From an uncultured Eubacteriales bacterium (GTDB taxonomy: Bacteria > Bacillota > Clostridia > Oscillospirales > CAG-272), in NCBI GenBank assembly GCA_900547725.1, contig URHR01000007.1, positions 1-46,028 on the forward strand: a stretch of DNA of 46,028 nucleotides, in the 5' to 3' direction. Under the pieces are notes generated by a model. It was not told the origin of the DNA, did not search any database, and saw nothing but the letters and a program-made list of their open reading frames with translations. Numbering within the stretch: the first letter of the stretch is position 1; every line of letters begins with the position of its first letter. Positions 38,441 through 45,937 of this stretch are shown here, one piece after another. A program made the position numbers and the translations under genes.

Positions 38441-39757
38441 ATGAAATCGGGAATTCGGAAACGGCTGGCGGGATTGCTCTGCGCGGCAATGCTGATCGGC
38501 GCGATTGCGGCGTTGCCCGTTTGCGCCGAAGAATCGGGCGGGGCGGATGCGAAGATCTTTTCGCACGGCACGGAAGTGCTCAGCGCGCGCACGGATCTGG
38601 CGCTGTATACCATGAAAGGGAACGACTTGGTCTTTACGAAGGACGCGGTGGAGCGCGGCATGAATCTCTCCGAGGTTCGGTATCTGACGGTTCTCACGCT
38701 CCCGCCCGTGACCGACGGCGAACTGCTGCTCGGCTCTTCCCGTGTGGCGGCGGGGCAGACGCTTTCGGGCGAACATCTGGATCAGCTCTGTTTCCATCCC
38801 GCGCGGGAGGATCTGGTGACCTCCGCGTTCCGATTTGCGGTCAACGGCGCGGAATGCGGCATGACCTGCTCCATTCTGATGGCGGACGAAAAGAACGGCG
38901 CGCCCACGGTTGCCATGGCACCCGTGCTCTCCCTGAAGCTGAAAACCTATAAGGGTCTGGCGGCTTACGGAACGCTCAGCGCCAATGATCCCGAGGGCGA
39001 CGCGATTTCCTTTGAGGTGGTCTCCTATCCGCAGAACGGCTCGCTGGAGCTGACCGACGCGAAAACGGGAAGCTATGTTTACCGCCCGTTTGCGGAGTAT
39101 GTGGGAACTGACGCGTTCTCCTATGTTGCGCGGGATCGCTACGGTAATTACAGTGCCTCCGCAAAGGTTTCGCTGACGGTCGACCGCCTCGGAACTTCGG
39201 TCACCTATGCGGATATGAAAGGTTCACGCGAAGAGGGCGCGGCGCTGACCGTGACCGAAAAAGCGATTATGAGCGGTTCGCAGGTGGGGGAGAACTACTA
39301 TTTCTACCCCGAACGCACGGTCAACCGCGCGGAATTTCTGGTCATGGCGATGAATGCCGCGGGAATCACGGGCGTTCCCGAATGCGAAAAGACCGTGTTT
39401 GCGGATGATGCGGAGATTCCCGCGAGCATGAAGGGCTATGTCGCGGCGGCGTATCGGCTCGGCTATATCACGGGCAGTCAGAAGGACGGACAGCTTTGCT
39501 TCCTGCCGGACGACGCGCTGACCCGAGCGCAGGCGGCGGTCATCCTCGACCGTATCACAGCCCCCGGCAAGGCGGCGGTGATTCCGACCTTTGCGGATCA
39601 GAGCGAGATTCCCGTCTGGGCGGCGGACGCCATCTATTCGCTCAGCGCGGTCGGTATCCTGACCCCCACGGGCGACCGTATCACCCCCGCCGACACCGTG
39701 ACCCGCGCGCAGGCGGCGCAAATGCTCTCTGCGCTGATGCGGTATCGGGAGGAATAA
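38441..39757 (+). CDS. S-layer homology (SLH) domain surface protein with Ig-like domain
   Basis: A 438-residue exported protein with a signal peptide ending near PVCAEE (residues 1-29). After a novel region of about 140 residues there is one bacterial Ig/cadherin-like domain at about 160-248 (GTLSANDPEGDAISFEV, then YRPFAEYVGTDAFSYVARDRYGN). Three SLH-type repeats fill the C-terminus: around NRAEFLVMAMNAAGI, TRAQAAVILDRIT and TRAQAAQMLSALM, with FADDAEIPASMKGYVAAAY and FADQSEIPVWAADAI. SLH repeats bind pyruvylated secondary cell-wall polysaccharide, so the protein should be held on the cell wall. The biological role is unknown. The ATG follows GGAAAGGCGG. Confidence 0.85.
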   Translation: MKSGIRKRLAGLLCAAMLIGAIAALPVCAEESGGADAKIFSHGTEVLSARTDLALYTMKGNDLVFTKDAVERGMNLSEVRYLTVLTLPPVTDGELLLGSSRVAAGQTLSGEHLDQLCFHPAREDLVTSAFRFAVNGAECGMTCSILMADEKNGAPTVAMAPVLSLKLKTYKGLAAYGTLSANDPEGDAISFEVVSYPQNGSLELTDAKTGSYVYRPFAEYVGTDAFSYVARDRYGNYSASAKVSLTVDRLGTSVTYADMKGSREEGAALTVTEKAIMSGSQVGENYYFYPERTVNRAEFLVMAMNAAGITGVPECEKTVFADDAEIPASMKGYVAAAYRLGYITGSQKDGQLCFLPDDALTRAQAAVILDRITAPGKAAVIPTFADQSEIPVWAADAIYSLSAVGILTPTGDRITPADTVTRAQAAQMLSALMRYREE

Positions 39758-39762
39758 TCGCA

Positions 39763-39831
39763 CGGAACAAGTCCGGAACAAGTCGCGGAACAAGTCGCGG
39801 AACAAGTCGCGGAACAAGTCCGGAACAAGTT
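39763..39831 (+). repeat. 11/12-bp tandem repeat after the SLH gene
   Basis: Six units of CGGAACAAGTC, three of them with an extra G (12 bp) and three of 11 bp, beginning six bases after the SLH stop codon. The mixed period means it is not a coding repeat. It is not a CRISPR array: there are no spacers. It is followed directly by a perfect 13-bp hairpin. Confidence 0.92.
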
Positions 39832-39871
39832 GCAGGCAGGTCGGAAGAGGCAGATTTTCCGACCTGCCTGC
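39832..39871. other. Strong hairpin between the tandem repeat and the SRP RNA promoter
   Basis: GCAGGCAGGTCGG (39832-39844) pairs perfectly with CCGACCTGCCTGC (39859-39871) around a 14-base loop. No T-run follows on either strand. It may end SLH transcription with help, or protect the mRNA 3' end. Confidence 0.65.
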
Positions 39872-39910
39872 GAAAATATGTGGATTGCAGGACTTTTTTT
39901 CGAAAACCTC

Positions 39911-39939
39911 TTGCAAAACGGGAAAAAATCTGGTATAAT
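39911..39939 (+). promoter_or_regulatory. Promoter of the SRP RNA (CCTCTTGCAA class)
   Basis: -35 TTGCAA (39911-39916) within CCTCTTGCAA, 17-base spacer with CGGGAAAAA, extended -10 TGGTATAAT (TATAAT at 39934-39939). Transcription would start near 39946. It drives the SRP RNA and possibly dnaX-ybaB-recR downstream. Confidence 0.9.
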
Positions 39940-39962
39940 AGAAACGTACGGTATCAGACTGT

Positions 39963-40245
39963 AAAACGAGGCCATACCAGCCGGGGGAGTAGCGGAGCCC
40001 TGAACCTGAAATCCGCTGTAGCAGGGGTGGATTCCTCTTCTGAGGGACGATCCTTGGCGAATGAAGCGTTGTCGCTGTGTTGAGAAATGGGTCTTGCGCA
40101 ATCGGAAGCTGTGAATCATGTCAGGTGGGGAACCAAGCAGCATTAAGCAGTCAACCCGATGTGCCGCGAGGAAGCCTGTTTTGAGCAGAGGCAACGAAGC
40201 TCGCGCGGAGGTGACTTTCGATTTTGAGGTGTATGGTCTTGTTTT
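39963..40245 (+). ncRNA. ffs: Signal recognition particle RNA, large bacterial type (scRNA)
   Basis: The RNA scaffold of the signal recognition particle, about 283 nt. The ends form a 15-bp helix (39963-39977 with 40231-40245). The 5' part contains an Alu-type domain (GGGGAGTAGCGG, CCCTGAACCTG, ATCCGCTGTAGCAGGG) closely like the Bacillus scRNA. Helix 8 is at 40118-40143: GTCAGGTGG, tetraloop GGAA (40129-40132), CCAAGCAGCATTAAG. Compared with the Bacillus form I recall (GTCAGGTCC-GGAA-GGAAGCAGC), CC/GG flanking the tetraloop is replaced by GG/CC, a compensatory change. GTCTTGCGCAAT and GATGTGCCGCGAGG are also conserved. The exact ends are estimates. The position just before dnaX matches Bacillus. 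Confidence 0.95.
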
Positions 40246-40347
40246 GCAGTCCGGTGCCGTCATTTTGTTGCAGAATTTGCCGACCGCGTGCCGATTCCCA
40301 AGGGAATTTTGCATTGCGGCGTTTTTTGTTGCGGGAGGAGTGACGGA
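40246..40347 (+). other. Leader between SRP RNA and dnaX
   Basis: About 100 bases without a gene. It contains a short ATTCCC/GGGAAT palindrome near 40289-40303, a T-run (GTTTTTTG, about 40321) and the dnaX SD (GGGAGGAG). The palindrome plus T-run may be a partial terminator for the SRP RNA that lets some transcription reach dnaX. No separate promoter is visible. Confidence 0.4.
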
Positions 40348-41940
40348 ATGCACCAAGCGCTTTACCGGAAGTGGCGACCGAAAACCTTTGACGATGTCTG
40401 CGGACAGGAGCAGGTGACCTCTGTCTTGAAATACGAGACGGAACATCGGGCATTCAGCCATGCTTATCTGTTCTGCGGTTCGCGCGGGACGGGAAAAACG
40501 ACCTGCGCGAAGATTCTTGCCAAGGCGGTCAACTGCGAGCATCCCGTAAACGGAAGCCCGTGCGGAACGTGCGCCGCCTGCCGCGCGATTGAGGACGGCA
40601 GTGCGACCGATGTGCTGGAGATGGACGCGGCGTCCAACAACGGCGTGGACAACATCCGCGACATCCGCGACGAGGTGGTCTATGCGCCGTCGTCGCTCCG
40701 CTACCGCGTGTATATCATCGACGAGGTGCATATGCTGTCGGTCAGCGCGTTCAACGCCCTGCTCAAAACGTTGGAAGAGCCGCCTGAGCACGTTGTGTTC
40801 ATTCTGGCAACCACCGAGTTGCAGAAACTGCCCGCAACCATCATTTCCCGCTGTCAGCGGTTCGATTTCCGACGGATTTCGCTCGACGCGCTGACGGGGC
40901 GGCTGACTTATATCGCGGAGCAGGAGAAGATCGGACTGGAATCGGAAGCCGCGCGGATGCTCGCCAAACTGGCGCAGGGCGGAATGCGCGACGCCATCAG
41001 TCTGCTTGAACTCTGCGCGGGCTATCATTGTAAGATCACGCCGCAGGTCGTGACCGACGCGGTCGGTATGACGGGACGGGACGCGATGCTCCGCACCGCG
41101 CAGGCAATCGCGGAGCGCGACTACGACAGCCTGTTTGCGCAGGTGGACGAGGTGGTTCGCTCGTCAAAGGATCTGATTGTGTTCTGGCAGGATCTGATTT
41201 CGCTGTGGCGGGATATGCTGGTTGTCAAAGCGACCGCGCGGGCGGGGGCATACCTCGATCTGACCGACAGCGAAGAGGAACAATTGCGCGCGGCGGCCGG
41301 AAAATTCCCCCGCGAAACCCTGCTTTACCACTGTAAACTGCTTGAGGACGCGCTGTTTGCCATGCAGAAGGCGAATGCGGTCAAGCGGATTGTTGCGGAG
41401 CTGACGCTGACGAGAATGTGCGATGAGGCGATGGACACCTCCAACGAGGCGCTTCTCTCCCGCATCGCAAAACTGGAGGATCGCGTGGCGCTCGGCGGCG
41501 TTGCAGTGCCGTCCCCCGCGGCGGAGACGGTGCAAGAGCCTGCGCCGGGGCAGGCGACGAAGCCTGTTGCCCCGCAAAAATCCTCGCCGACAGCGGCATC
41601 CGGGAAAACTGTCGCCGAAAACGACGGAAAGCGGGTTCTTAAGCCCTTCCGCGCATGGCGGGAGCTGATCGAACGCGTGGCGCAGAGCGACCCGATGCTG
41701 TCGTCTTTCTGTCGGAACGCGGAAGCATATACGACCGACGGGGGCGATTTTATCGTTCGGTTTCCCTCGGATTTTGCAAAGAACATGACCGAAAAGGGCG
41801 GCGGACGGGAAAAGCTGCGCGCGGCGCTGATCGCCACGGCAGGCAAGGATGTTCCCGACAGTCAATTGCTGCTGGAAGTCAAAGGAAAAACGCAGGCTTC
41901 GGTGCTGGATGAAATCATCGCGGCGGCGGATGAAGAATGA
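40348..41940 (+). CDS. dnaX: DNA polymerase III subunits gamma and tau
   Basis: A 530-residue clamp-loader ATPase. The start at 40348 gives the family opening MHQALYRKWRPKTFDDVCGQ and follows GGGAGGAG; the reading from 40288 enters the leader. Walker A is GSRGTGKTTCAK, the four-Cys zinc element is at about residues 64-79 (CEHPVNGSPCGTCAAC), Walker B is VYIIDEVHMLS and the SRC motif is in ISRCQRFDF. A Pro/Ala-rich linker at about 395-440 joins domains III to the tau-like C-terminus. It heads dnaX-ybaB-recR. Confidence 0.96.
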   Translation: MHQALYRKWRPKTFDDVCGQEQVTSVLKYETEHRAFSHAYLFCGSRGTGKTTCAKILAKAVNCEHPVNGSPCGTCAACRAIEDGSATDVLEMDAASNNGVDNIRDIRDEVVYAPSSLRYRVYIIDEVHMLSVSAFNALLKTLEEPPEHVVFILATTELQKLPATIISRCQRFDFRRISLDALTGRLTYIAEQEKIGLESEAARMLAKLAQGGMRDAISLLELCAGYHCKITPQVVTDAVGMTGRDAMLRTAQAIAERDYDSLFAQVDEVVRSSKDLIVFWQDLISLWRDMLVVKATARAGAYLDLTDSEEEQLRAAAGKFPRETLLYHCKLLEDALFAMQKANAVKRIVAELTLTRMCDEAMDTSNEALLSRIAKLEDRVALGGVAVPSPAAETVQEPAPGQATKPVAPQKSSPTAASGKTVAENDGKRVLKPFRAWRELIERVAQSDPMLSSFCRNAEAYTTDGGDFIVRFPSDFAKNMTEKGGGREKLRAALIATAGKDVPDSQLLLEVKGKTQASVLDEIIAAADEE

Positions 41941-41984
41941 AGAAAGACGAATCCGGAAAGGATCAATATAAAGGAGAATTTACC

Positions 41985-42341
41985 ATGAGAGCAAACATTC
42001 CGAAGGGACTGGGCGGTGGCCCGCAGAATATGCAGGCGCTGATGCGTCAGGTGCAGAAGGCGCAGGAAGAAGTTGCGCAGAAGCAGGAGGAACTCGACGC
42101 ACGGGAATACGATATTTCCGCCGGCGGCGGTGTGGTCAACGTGAAGATCAACGGCAAGCGGGAGATTCTTGCAATCGACCTCAAGCCCGAGATTGTCGAC
42201 CCGGACGACATCGAAACGCTGTCGGATATTCTGGTTGCGGCGGTCAACGAGGCAATCAAGCGCGTGGACACCACCAACGCCGACGAGCTGAACCGCATCA
42301 CGGGACAGGTCAACCTGCCGAATATCCCGGGACTGATGTGA
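41985..42341 (+). CDS. ybaB: YbaB/EbfC-family nucleoid-associated protein
   Basis: A 118-residue DNA-binding protein that forms dimers on DNA. The start at 41985 follows AAGGAG by eight bases; the reading from 41937 would overlap dnaX and is rejected. The typical pattern is present: a Gly-rich start, MQALMRQVQKAQEEVAQKQEEL, GGGVVNVKINGKREI and ETLSDILVAAVNEAIKRV, ending LPNIPGLM. It is encoded between dnaX and recR as in most bacteria. Confidence 0.96.
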   Translation: MRANIPKGLGGGPQNMQALMRQVQKAQEEVAQKQEELDAREYDISAGGGVVNVKINGKREILAIDLKPEIVDPDDIETLSDILVAAVNEAIKRVDTTNADELNRITGQVNLPNIPGLM

Positions 42342-42345
42342 GGAC

Positions 42346-42948
42346 ATGGCGGAATACATTGAATCCCTCCAGAATCTGGCGGAGCAGTTCGGCAGACTGA
42401 ACGGGGTCGGCAGAAAAAGCGCCATGCGCATGGCGTTTTCGGTTCTGGATTGGACCGATGCCGACGCGGAAGCCTTTGCCGCCGCGATTCTCGATGCCAA
42501 ACGGAAAATTCATCTCTGCCCGATCTGTCAGAACCTGACCGACCGCGAGGTCTGCCCGATCTGCGCCGACGAAAACCGCGACCGTTCCACGGTCTGCGTG
42601 GTGACCGACGTGCGCGCGGTACTGGCAATGGAGCGGGTGCGCGAATACCGCGGCGTGTATCACGTCCTGCACGGGCTGATTTCCCCGATGAACGGGGTTA
42701 CGCCGGACAAGCTGAAGATCAAAGAGCTGTTGGAGCGCGTGGGAAAAGGCGACGTGGAGGAAGTCATTGTGGCAACCGACCCGAATGTGGAAGGGGAGGC
42801 AACCGCAATGTACCTTTCGCGCCTTTTGAAGCCGCTCGGCGTGCGTGTGACAAGGCTTGCCTACGGTGTTCCCGTTGGCGGAGACCTTGAATATGCCGAT
42901 GAAGTCACCCTCTTCCGTGCCCTGCAGGGGCGGCGGGATGTGGAGTAA
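42346..42948 (+). CDS. recR: Recombination protein RecR
   Basis: A 200-residue DNA-clamp protein that works with RecF and RecO in recombinational repair. It has an N-terminal helix-hairpin-helix (FGRLNGVGRKSAMRMAF), a zinc finger with Cys58, Cys61, Cys70 and Cys73, a Toprim domain (VVTDVRAVLAMERV, VIVATDPNVEGEATAMYL) and the C-terminal GVPVGGDLEYADEVTLFRAL. It starts four bases after the ybaB stop codon. Confidence 0.97.
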   Translation: MAEYIESLQNLAEQFGRLNGVGRKSAMRMAFSVLDWTDADAEAFAAAILDAKRKIHLCPICQNLTDREVCPICADENRDRSTVCVVTDVRAVLAMERVREYRGVYHVLHGLISPMNGVTPDKLKIKELLERVGKGDVEEVIVATDPNVEGEATAMYLSRLLKPLGVRVTRLAYGVPVGGDLEYADEVTLFRALQGRRDVE

Positions 42949-42980
42949 TCCTTCCGCCGTTACCTGCTGCGGAACGAAAT

Positions 42981-43015
42981 CCCCCTGTCGGAGCGCCGAC
43001 GAGGGGACTCTGTTT
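42981..43015 (+). terminator. Possible weak terminator after recR
   Basis: CCCCC and GGGG flank an inner TCGG/CCGA stem (42981-43006), followed by ACTCTGTTTCT. The stem has internal gaps and the T-tract is poor. It would separate dnaX-recR from the LURP-like gene. Confidence 0.4.
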
Positions 43016-43036
43016 CTATAGGAAGGAGAAGTTTGC

Positions 43037-43510
43037 ATGAAACTGTTATTCCGTCAGCGGATCTTTTCGTGGTTTGACAGCTACGATATTTACGATGAGT
43101 GGGGAAACACGGTTTACACGGTTCGCGGGCAGTTGTCGTGGGGGCATCTTTTGAAAATTTACGACGCGCGGGGCTATGCGGTCGGCACGGTGCGGGAGCG
43201 GGTTCTGACCTTCCTGCCGAAATTCGAGATGTATCTCGGGGATCGTTACATGGGGTGCGTCCGCAAGCGGTTTTCCTTCTTCCGTCCGGTTTTCGATCTG
43301 GACTGCAACGGCTGGCAGGTGGAGGGCGACTGGTTCGAATGGGATTATGACATCCGTTCTGCGCGCGGCGCGCGGGTGGCTACGATATCCAAACAGCTTT
43401 TCCGTTGGTCCGATACCTATGTGATCGACGTTGCCGACCCAAACCACGCACTGTGCGCTCTGATGGTGGTTCTGGCGATCGATGCGGAGAAATGCTCCCG
43501 CAACAGCTGA
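43037..43510 (+). CDS. LURP-one-related / scramblase-like fold protein
   Basis: A 157-residue protein without signal peptide or membrane segment. It matches the LURP-one-related (Tubby/scramblase-like) pattern: MKLLFRQRIFSWFDSYDIYD, GNTVYTVRGQLSWGHLLKIYD, VGTVRERVLTFLPKFEMYL, WQVEGDWFEWDYDI and ARVATISKQLFRWSDTYVIDV. The fold is a beta-barrel around a central helix (GLALL-type end near ALCALMVVLAIDAE). Function in bacteria is unknown; binding of lipids or nucleic acid is only a guess. AGGAAGGAGA lies before the ATG. Confidence 0.85.
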   Translation: MKLLFRQRIFSWFDSYDIYDEWGNTVYTVRGQLSWGHLLKIYDARGYAVGTVRERVLTFLPKFEMYLGDRYMGCVRKRFSFFRPVFDLDCNGWQVEGDWFEWDYDIRSARGARVATISKQLFRWSDTYVIDVADPNHALCALMVVLAIDAEKCSRNS

Positions 43511-43559
43511 TTTTCCGATAAAAAATCGCGGAAATTCGCGAAAAAAATGCGGAAACCTC

Positions 43560-43588
43560 TTGCAATCCGGGAAAAAGTATGCTATAAT
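43560..43588 (+). promoter_or_regulatory. Promoter of rpmE (CCTCTTGCAA class)
   Basis: -35 TTGCAA (43560-43565) within CCTCTTGCAA, 17-base spacer beginning TCCGGGAAAAA, perfect -10 TATAAT (43583-43588). A-tracts lie upstream (43519-43550), like an UP element. Same class as argS and the SRP RNA. Confidence 0.9.
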
Positions 43589-43599
43589 ATCTGTTGTGT

Positions 43600-43614
43600 G
43601 CCGCCGACGGCGGC
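43600..43614 (+). promoter_or_regulatory. Short GC hairpin in the rpmE leader
   Basis: GCCGCC and GGCGGC form a perfect 6-bp stem with a three-base loop, a few bases after the expected transcription start. It could protect the 5' end or take part in L31 autoregulation, but no experiment is implied. Confidence 0.4.
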
Positions 43615-43671
43615 TTGTTCTTGCGGAATGATGTCAAAGAACATCAAATCAAACGAAAGAGGTAAACTGTC

Positions 43672-43881
43672 ATGAAAAACGGAATCCATCCCAACTACGA
43701 AAAATGCACCATTCGGTGCGCTTGCGGCGAGGTCGTTGAGACCAGATCCACCAAGGGCGGAGAAATCAGAGTTGATATCTGCTCCAAGTGCCACCCCTTC
43801 TTCACCGGAAAGCAGAAATTCGTTGATGCGGGCGGTCGCGTGGATAAGTTCAAGAAGAGAATCGCTTCCTTCCAGAAGTGA
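43672..43881 (+). CDS. rpmE: 50S ribosomal protein L31 (zinc-binding form)
   Basis: A 69-residue ribosomal protein that bridges the two subunits. It has the four zinc-ligand cysteines of the C+ form: Cys16, Cys18, Cys37 and Cys40. The start MKNGIHPNYEKCTI and the closing HPFFTGKQKFVDAGGRVDKF are typical. GAAAGAGG precedes the ATG. It has its own promoter and a terminator-like hairpin just after the stop. Confidence 0.97.
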   Translation: MKNGIHPNYEKCTIRCACGEVVETRSTKGGEIRVDICSKCHPFFTGKQKFVDAGGRVDKFKKRIASFQK

Positions 43882-43887
43882 TTGTTC

Positions 43888-43920
43888 GGGCAAGCTGCAA
43901 AAACGGCTTGCCCTTTCTCT
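43888..43920 (+). terminator. Terminator-like hairpin between rpmE and hflX
   Basis: GGGCAAGC (43888-43895) pairs with GCTTGCCC (43906-43913), then TTTCTCT. It ends only a few bases before the AAAGGAGG of hflX, so no promoter fits between. It should partly terminate rpmE transcription and leave hflX at a lower level. Confidence 0.8.
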
Positions 43921-43938
43921 ATCAAAGGAGGTAGCTTC

Positions 43939-45234
43939 ATGACAGAACAAAATCATATTGCGGTCACGCAGGCGATTCTGGTTGGGCTCTGCCTGCCCGA
44001 GGGTGACCCGGAGGAGACCGAAAAAAGCCTTGACGAGTTGGAGCGCCTGTTGGAAACGGCGGGCGGAAGCTGTTTTGCAAAGGTTGTGCAGAACAAGGAT
44101 CATCCCGACCCGCGCACTTGCGTGGGAAGCGGCAAGGTGGCGGAGATCCGCGACCTTTGCGCGCGTTGCGGGATCGACCTGGTTATATTCGATACCGAAC
44201 TTTCGCCCGCGCAGATCCGGAATCTGGAGGACGGGATCGGCGATGAGGTGCGGGTGATTGACCGCTCCATGCTGATTCTCGACATTTTCGCGCTCCACGC
44301 CGTGACGGGCGAGGGAAAACTGCAGGTGGAGCTGGCGCAGCTGAAATACACCGCGCCGCGCCTGATCGGCAAGGGGGCGGAACTGTCCCGTCTGGGCGGC
44401 GGCATCGGAACGCGCGGACCGGGCGAATCGAAACTGGAATCCGACCGCCGCCACATGAAGCGCAGAATCGCCGCGCTGGAAGCCGAGTTGGAAGCATTGG
44501 AGCGCAGTCGGCGAACCATTCGCGCGGCGCGGGATCGGAGCGGGTTGTCTAAGGTTGCAATTGTCGGTTACACCAACGCGGGCAAGTCGACATTGCTCAA
44601 CCGTCTGACCGACGCGGGCATTCTTGCCGAGGACAAGCTGTTTGCCACGCTTGATCCGACCACGCGCAAGCTGGAGTTGCCGGACGGAACCGATGTGCTT
44701 CTGACCGATACGGTCGGTTTCATCCGCAAACTGCCGCACCATCTGGTGCACGCGTTCCGTTCGACTTTGGAAGAGGCGGTATCGGCGGACGTTCTGGCGG
44801 TGGTTGTGGACGCGTCCGACCCCGAATACCGCGCGCAGCTGGAGACGACCGAGGCGCTTCTCGAAGAGCTTGGCGCGTCGGGCAAGCCGACGCTTTATGT
44901 GTTCAACAAGTGCGACAAGGGTGCTGCCGAGAGTTTCCGTGCGATCGGAACCTATGCGGAAAACCGCCGCACGGTCTGCATTTCCGCCGCGACGGGGCAG
45001 GGAATTGATCTGATGCTCGGCGAATTACAGGATCTGATTCACGAGGGCAAAAAACGGGTGGTCTTTGTGATTCCGAACGCGGAGGCGGGAGTATTGAGCC
45101 GTCTTTACGCGCAGGCGGTGGTGGAGAATGTTGACTACGGCGACGAGGCGATGACGGTGACTGCGGTTGTGGACGCGAAAACGCGCGGGATGTACCGCAA
45201 ATACGACCCGTCGTGGGTGGAAGCCGATGAATGA
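43939..45234 (+). CDS. hflX: GTPase HflX
   Basis: A 431-residue ribosome-associated GTPase that splits or rescues stalled ribosomes. The start at 43939 follows AAAGGAGG by about seven bases; the longer reading crosses the hairpin. The N-terminal HflX domain has GSGKVAEIRDLC and VIDRSMLILDIFALHA; the linker has the Gly-rich RLGGGIGTRGPGESKLE; the G domain has G1 GYTNAGKSTLLNRL, G3 DTVGFIRKLP and G4 NKCD. It is downstream of rpmE and overlaps yigZ by eight bases. Confidence 0.96.
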   Translation: MTEQNHIAVTQAILVGLCLPEGDPEETEKSLDELERLLETAGGSCFAKVVQNKDHPDPRTCVGSGKVAEIRDLCARCGIDLVIFDTELSPAQIRNLEDGIGDEVRVIDRSMLILDIFALHAVTGEGKLQVELAQLKYTAPRLIGKGAELSRLGGGIGTRGPGESKLESDRRHMKRRIAALEAELEALERSRRTIRAARDRSGLSKVAIVGYTNAGKSTLLNRLTDAGILAEDKLFATLDPTTRKLELPDGTDVLLTDTVGFIRKLPHHLVHAFRSTLEEAVSADVLAVVVDASDPEYRAQLETTEALLEELGASGKPTLYVFNKCDKGAAESFRAIGTYAENRRTVCISAATGQGIDLMLGELQDLIHEGKKRVVFVIPNAEAGVLSRLYAQAVVENVDYGDEAMTVTAVVDAKTRGMYRKYDPSWVEADE

Positions 45235-45850
45235 CGCTCTGACAACGCTCGGTCGCGAAGCCGAGGCGGAATTTGAGGAAAAAAAGTCGGTTTTTATTGC
45301 GCACGTCTGCCCTGTTTCGGACGAAGCGGCGGCGCAGGACTATATCAGGCGGAAGAAAGCCGAGTTTGCTGACGCGCGGCACAATGTGTGGGGCTATCGG
45401 ATGGCGGGGGATATCATTGTCCGCTGTTCGGATGACGGCGAGCCGCAGGGGAGCGCGGGGATACCGACGCTTGACGTTTTGCGAAAGTCGGGCGTGAGCA
45501 ATGCGGTGATTGTGACCACGCGGTATTTCGGCGGCATCCTGCTCGGCGCGGGCGGTCTGGTACGGGCTTACTCGACTGCGGCGCGGATGGCGGTTGAAGC
45601 GGCGGGGATTGTGACCTACACGCGCTTTGAGGAGTTCCGTTTGGTCTGCTCCTATGCCAACTATCAGCGCTATCTTGCGGAATTGCCGAAGTTCGGCGCT
45701 CCCGTGGACGGCACTGATTTTGCCGATCGGGTTACGCTTCGGTTTGCTGTTCCCGCCGAGCGCTCTGCCGCCCTTTGCCGCCGCATAACCGAGATGAGCA
45801 ACGGTGCGGACGTTCCCGCACGGACGGGGGAGCGGTTTGACCGGGGGTAA
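45227..45850 (+). CDS. yigZ: YigZ/IMPACT-family protein
   Basis: A 207-residue protein. The start at 45227 overlaps hflX and gives the expected N-terminus. The IMPACT domain is clear: EFEEKKSVFIAHVCPVSDEAAA, ADARHNVWGYRM, SDDGEPQGSAGIPTLDVL and VIVTTRYFGGILLGAGGLVRAY. The C-terminal half is the DUF1949-type ferredoxin-like domain. A eukaryotic relative regulates Gcn2 on ribosomes; the bacterial role is uncertain. The next-door hflX also acts on ribosomes. A folded element starts at its stop codon. Confidence 0.93.
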   Translation: MNDALTTLGREAEAEFEEKKSVFIAHVCPVSDEAAAQDYIRRKKAEFADARHNVWGYRMAGDIIVRCSDDGEPQGSAGIPTLDVLRKSGVSNAVIVTTRYFGGILLGAGGLVRAYSTAARMAVEAAGIVTYTRFEEFRLVCSYANYQRYLAELPKFGAPVDGTDFADRVTLRFAVPAERSAALCRRITEMSNGADVPARTGERFDRG

Positions 45851-45937
45851 GACCTTGGGACTCTGTCCCAAACCCTGCTTGAAAACTTCATTTCAAGAAG
45901 TTTTCAAGCAGGGTTCGGGGAGGCGCCCCGAGGTCTT
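45849..45937 (+). repeat. Structured intergenic element, copy 2 (closed multi-hairpin junction)
   Basis: AAGACCT (45849-45855) pairs with AGGTCTT (45931-45937) and encloses three hairpins: TGGGAC/GTCCCA (45856-45870), a perfect 16-bp stem CCCTGCTTGAAAACTT/AAGTTTTCAAGCAGGG (45873-45913), and CGGGG/CCCCG (45916-45930). The order AAGACC, small hairpin, AACCC, large hairpin with inner ACTT/AAGT is shared with 31024-31084. The element starts within the yigZ stop codon. No T-run follows. Confidence 0.8.

Noticed and set aside
39763..39831. CRISPR array
   Set aside because: The repeated units are adjacent with no spacers, only 11-12 bp long, and no cas gene is nearby.
45849..45937. tRNA or tmRNA reading of the cloverleaf-like element
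   Set aside because: Three hairpins on a closing stem suggest a cloverleaf, but there is no T-loop GTTC..A, no D-loop pattern, no anticodon-size loop in place, and the central 16-bp stem is far too long.
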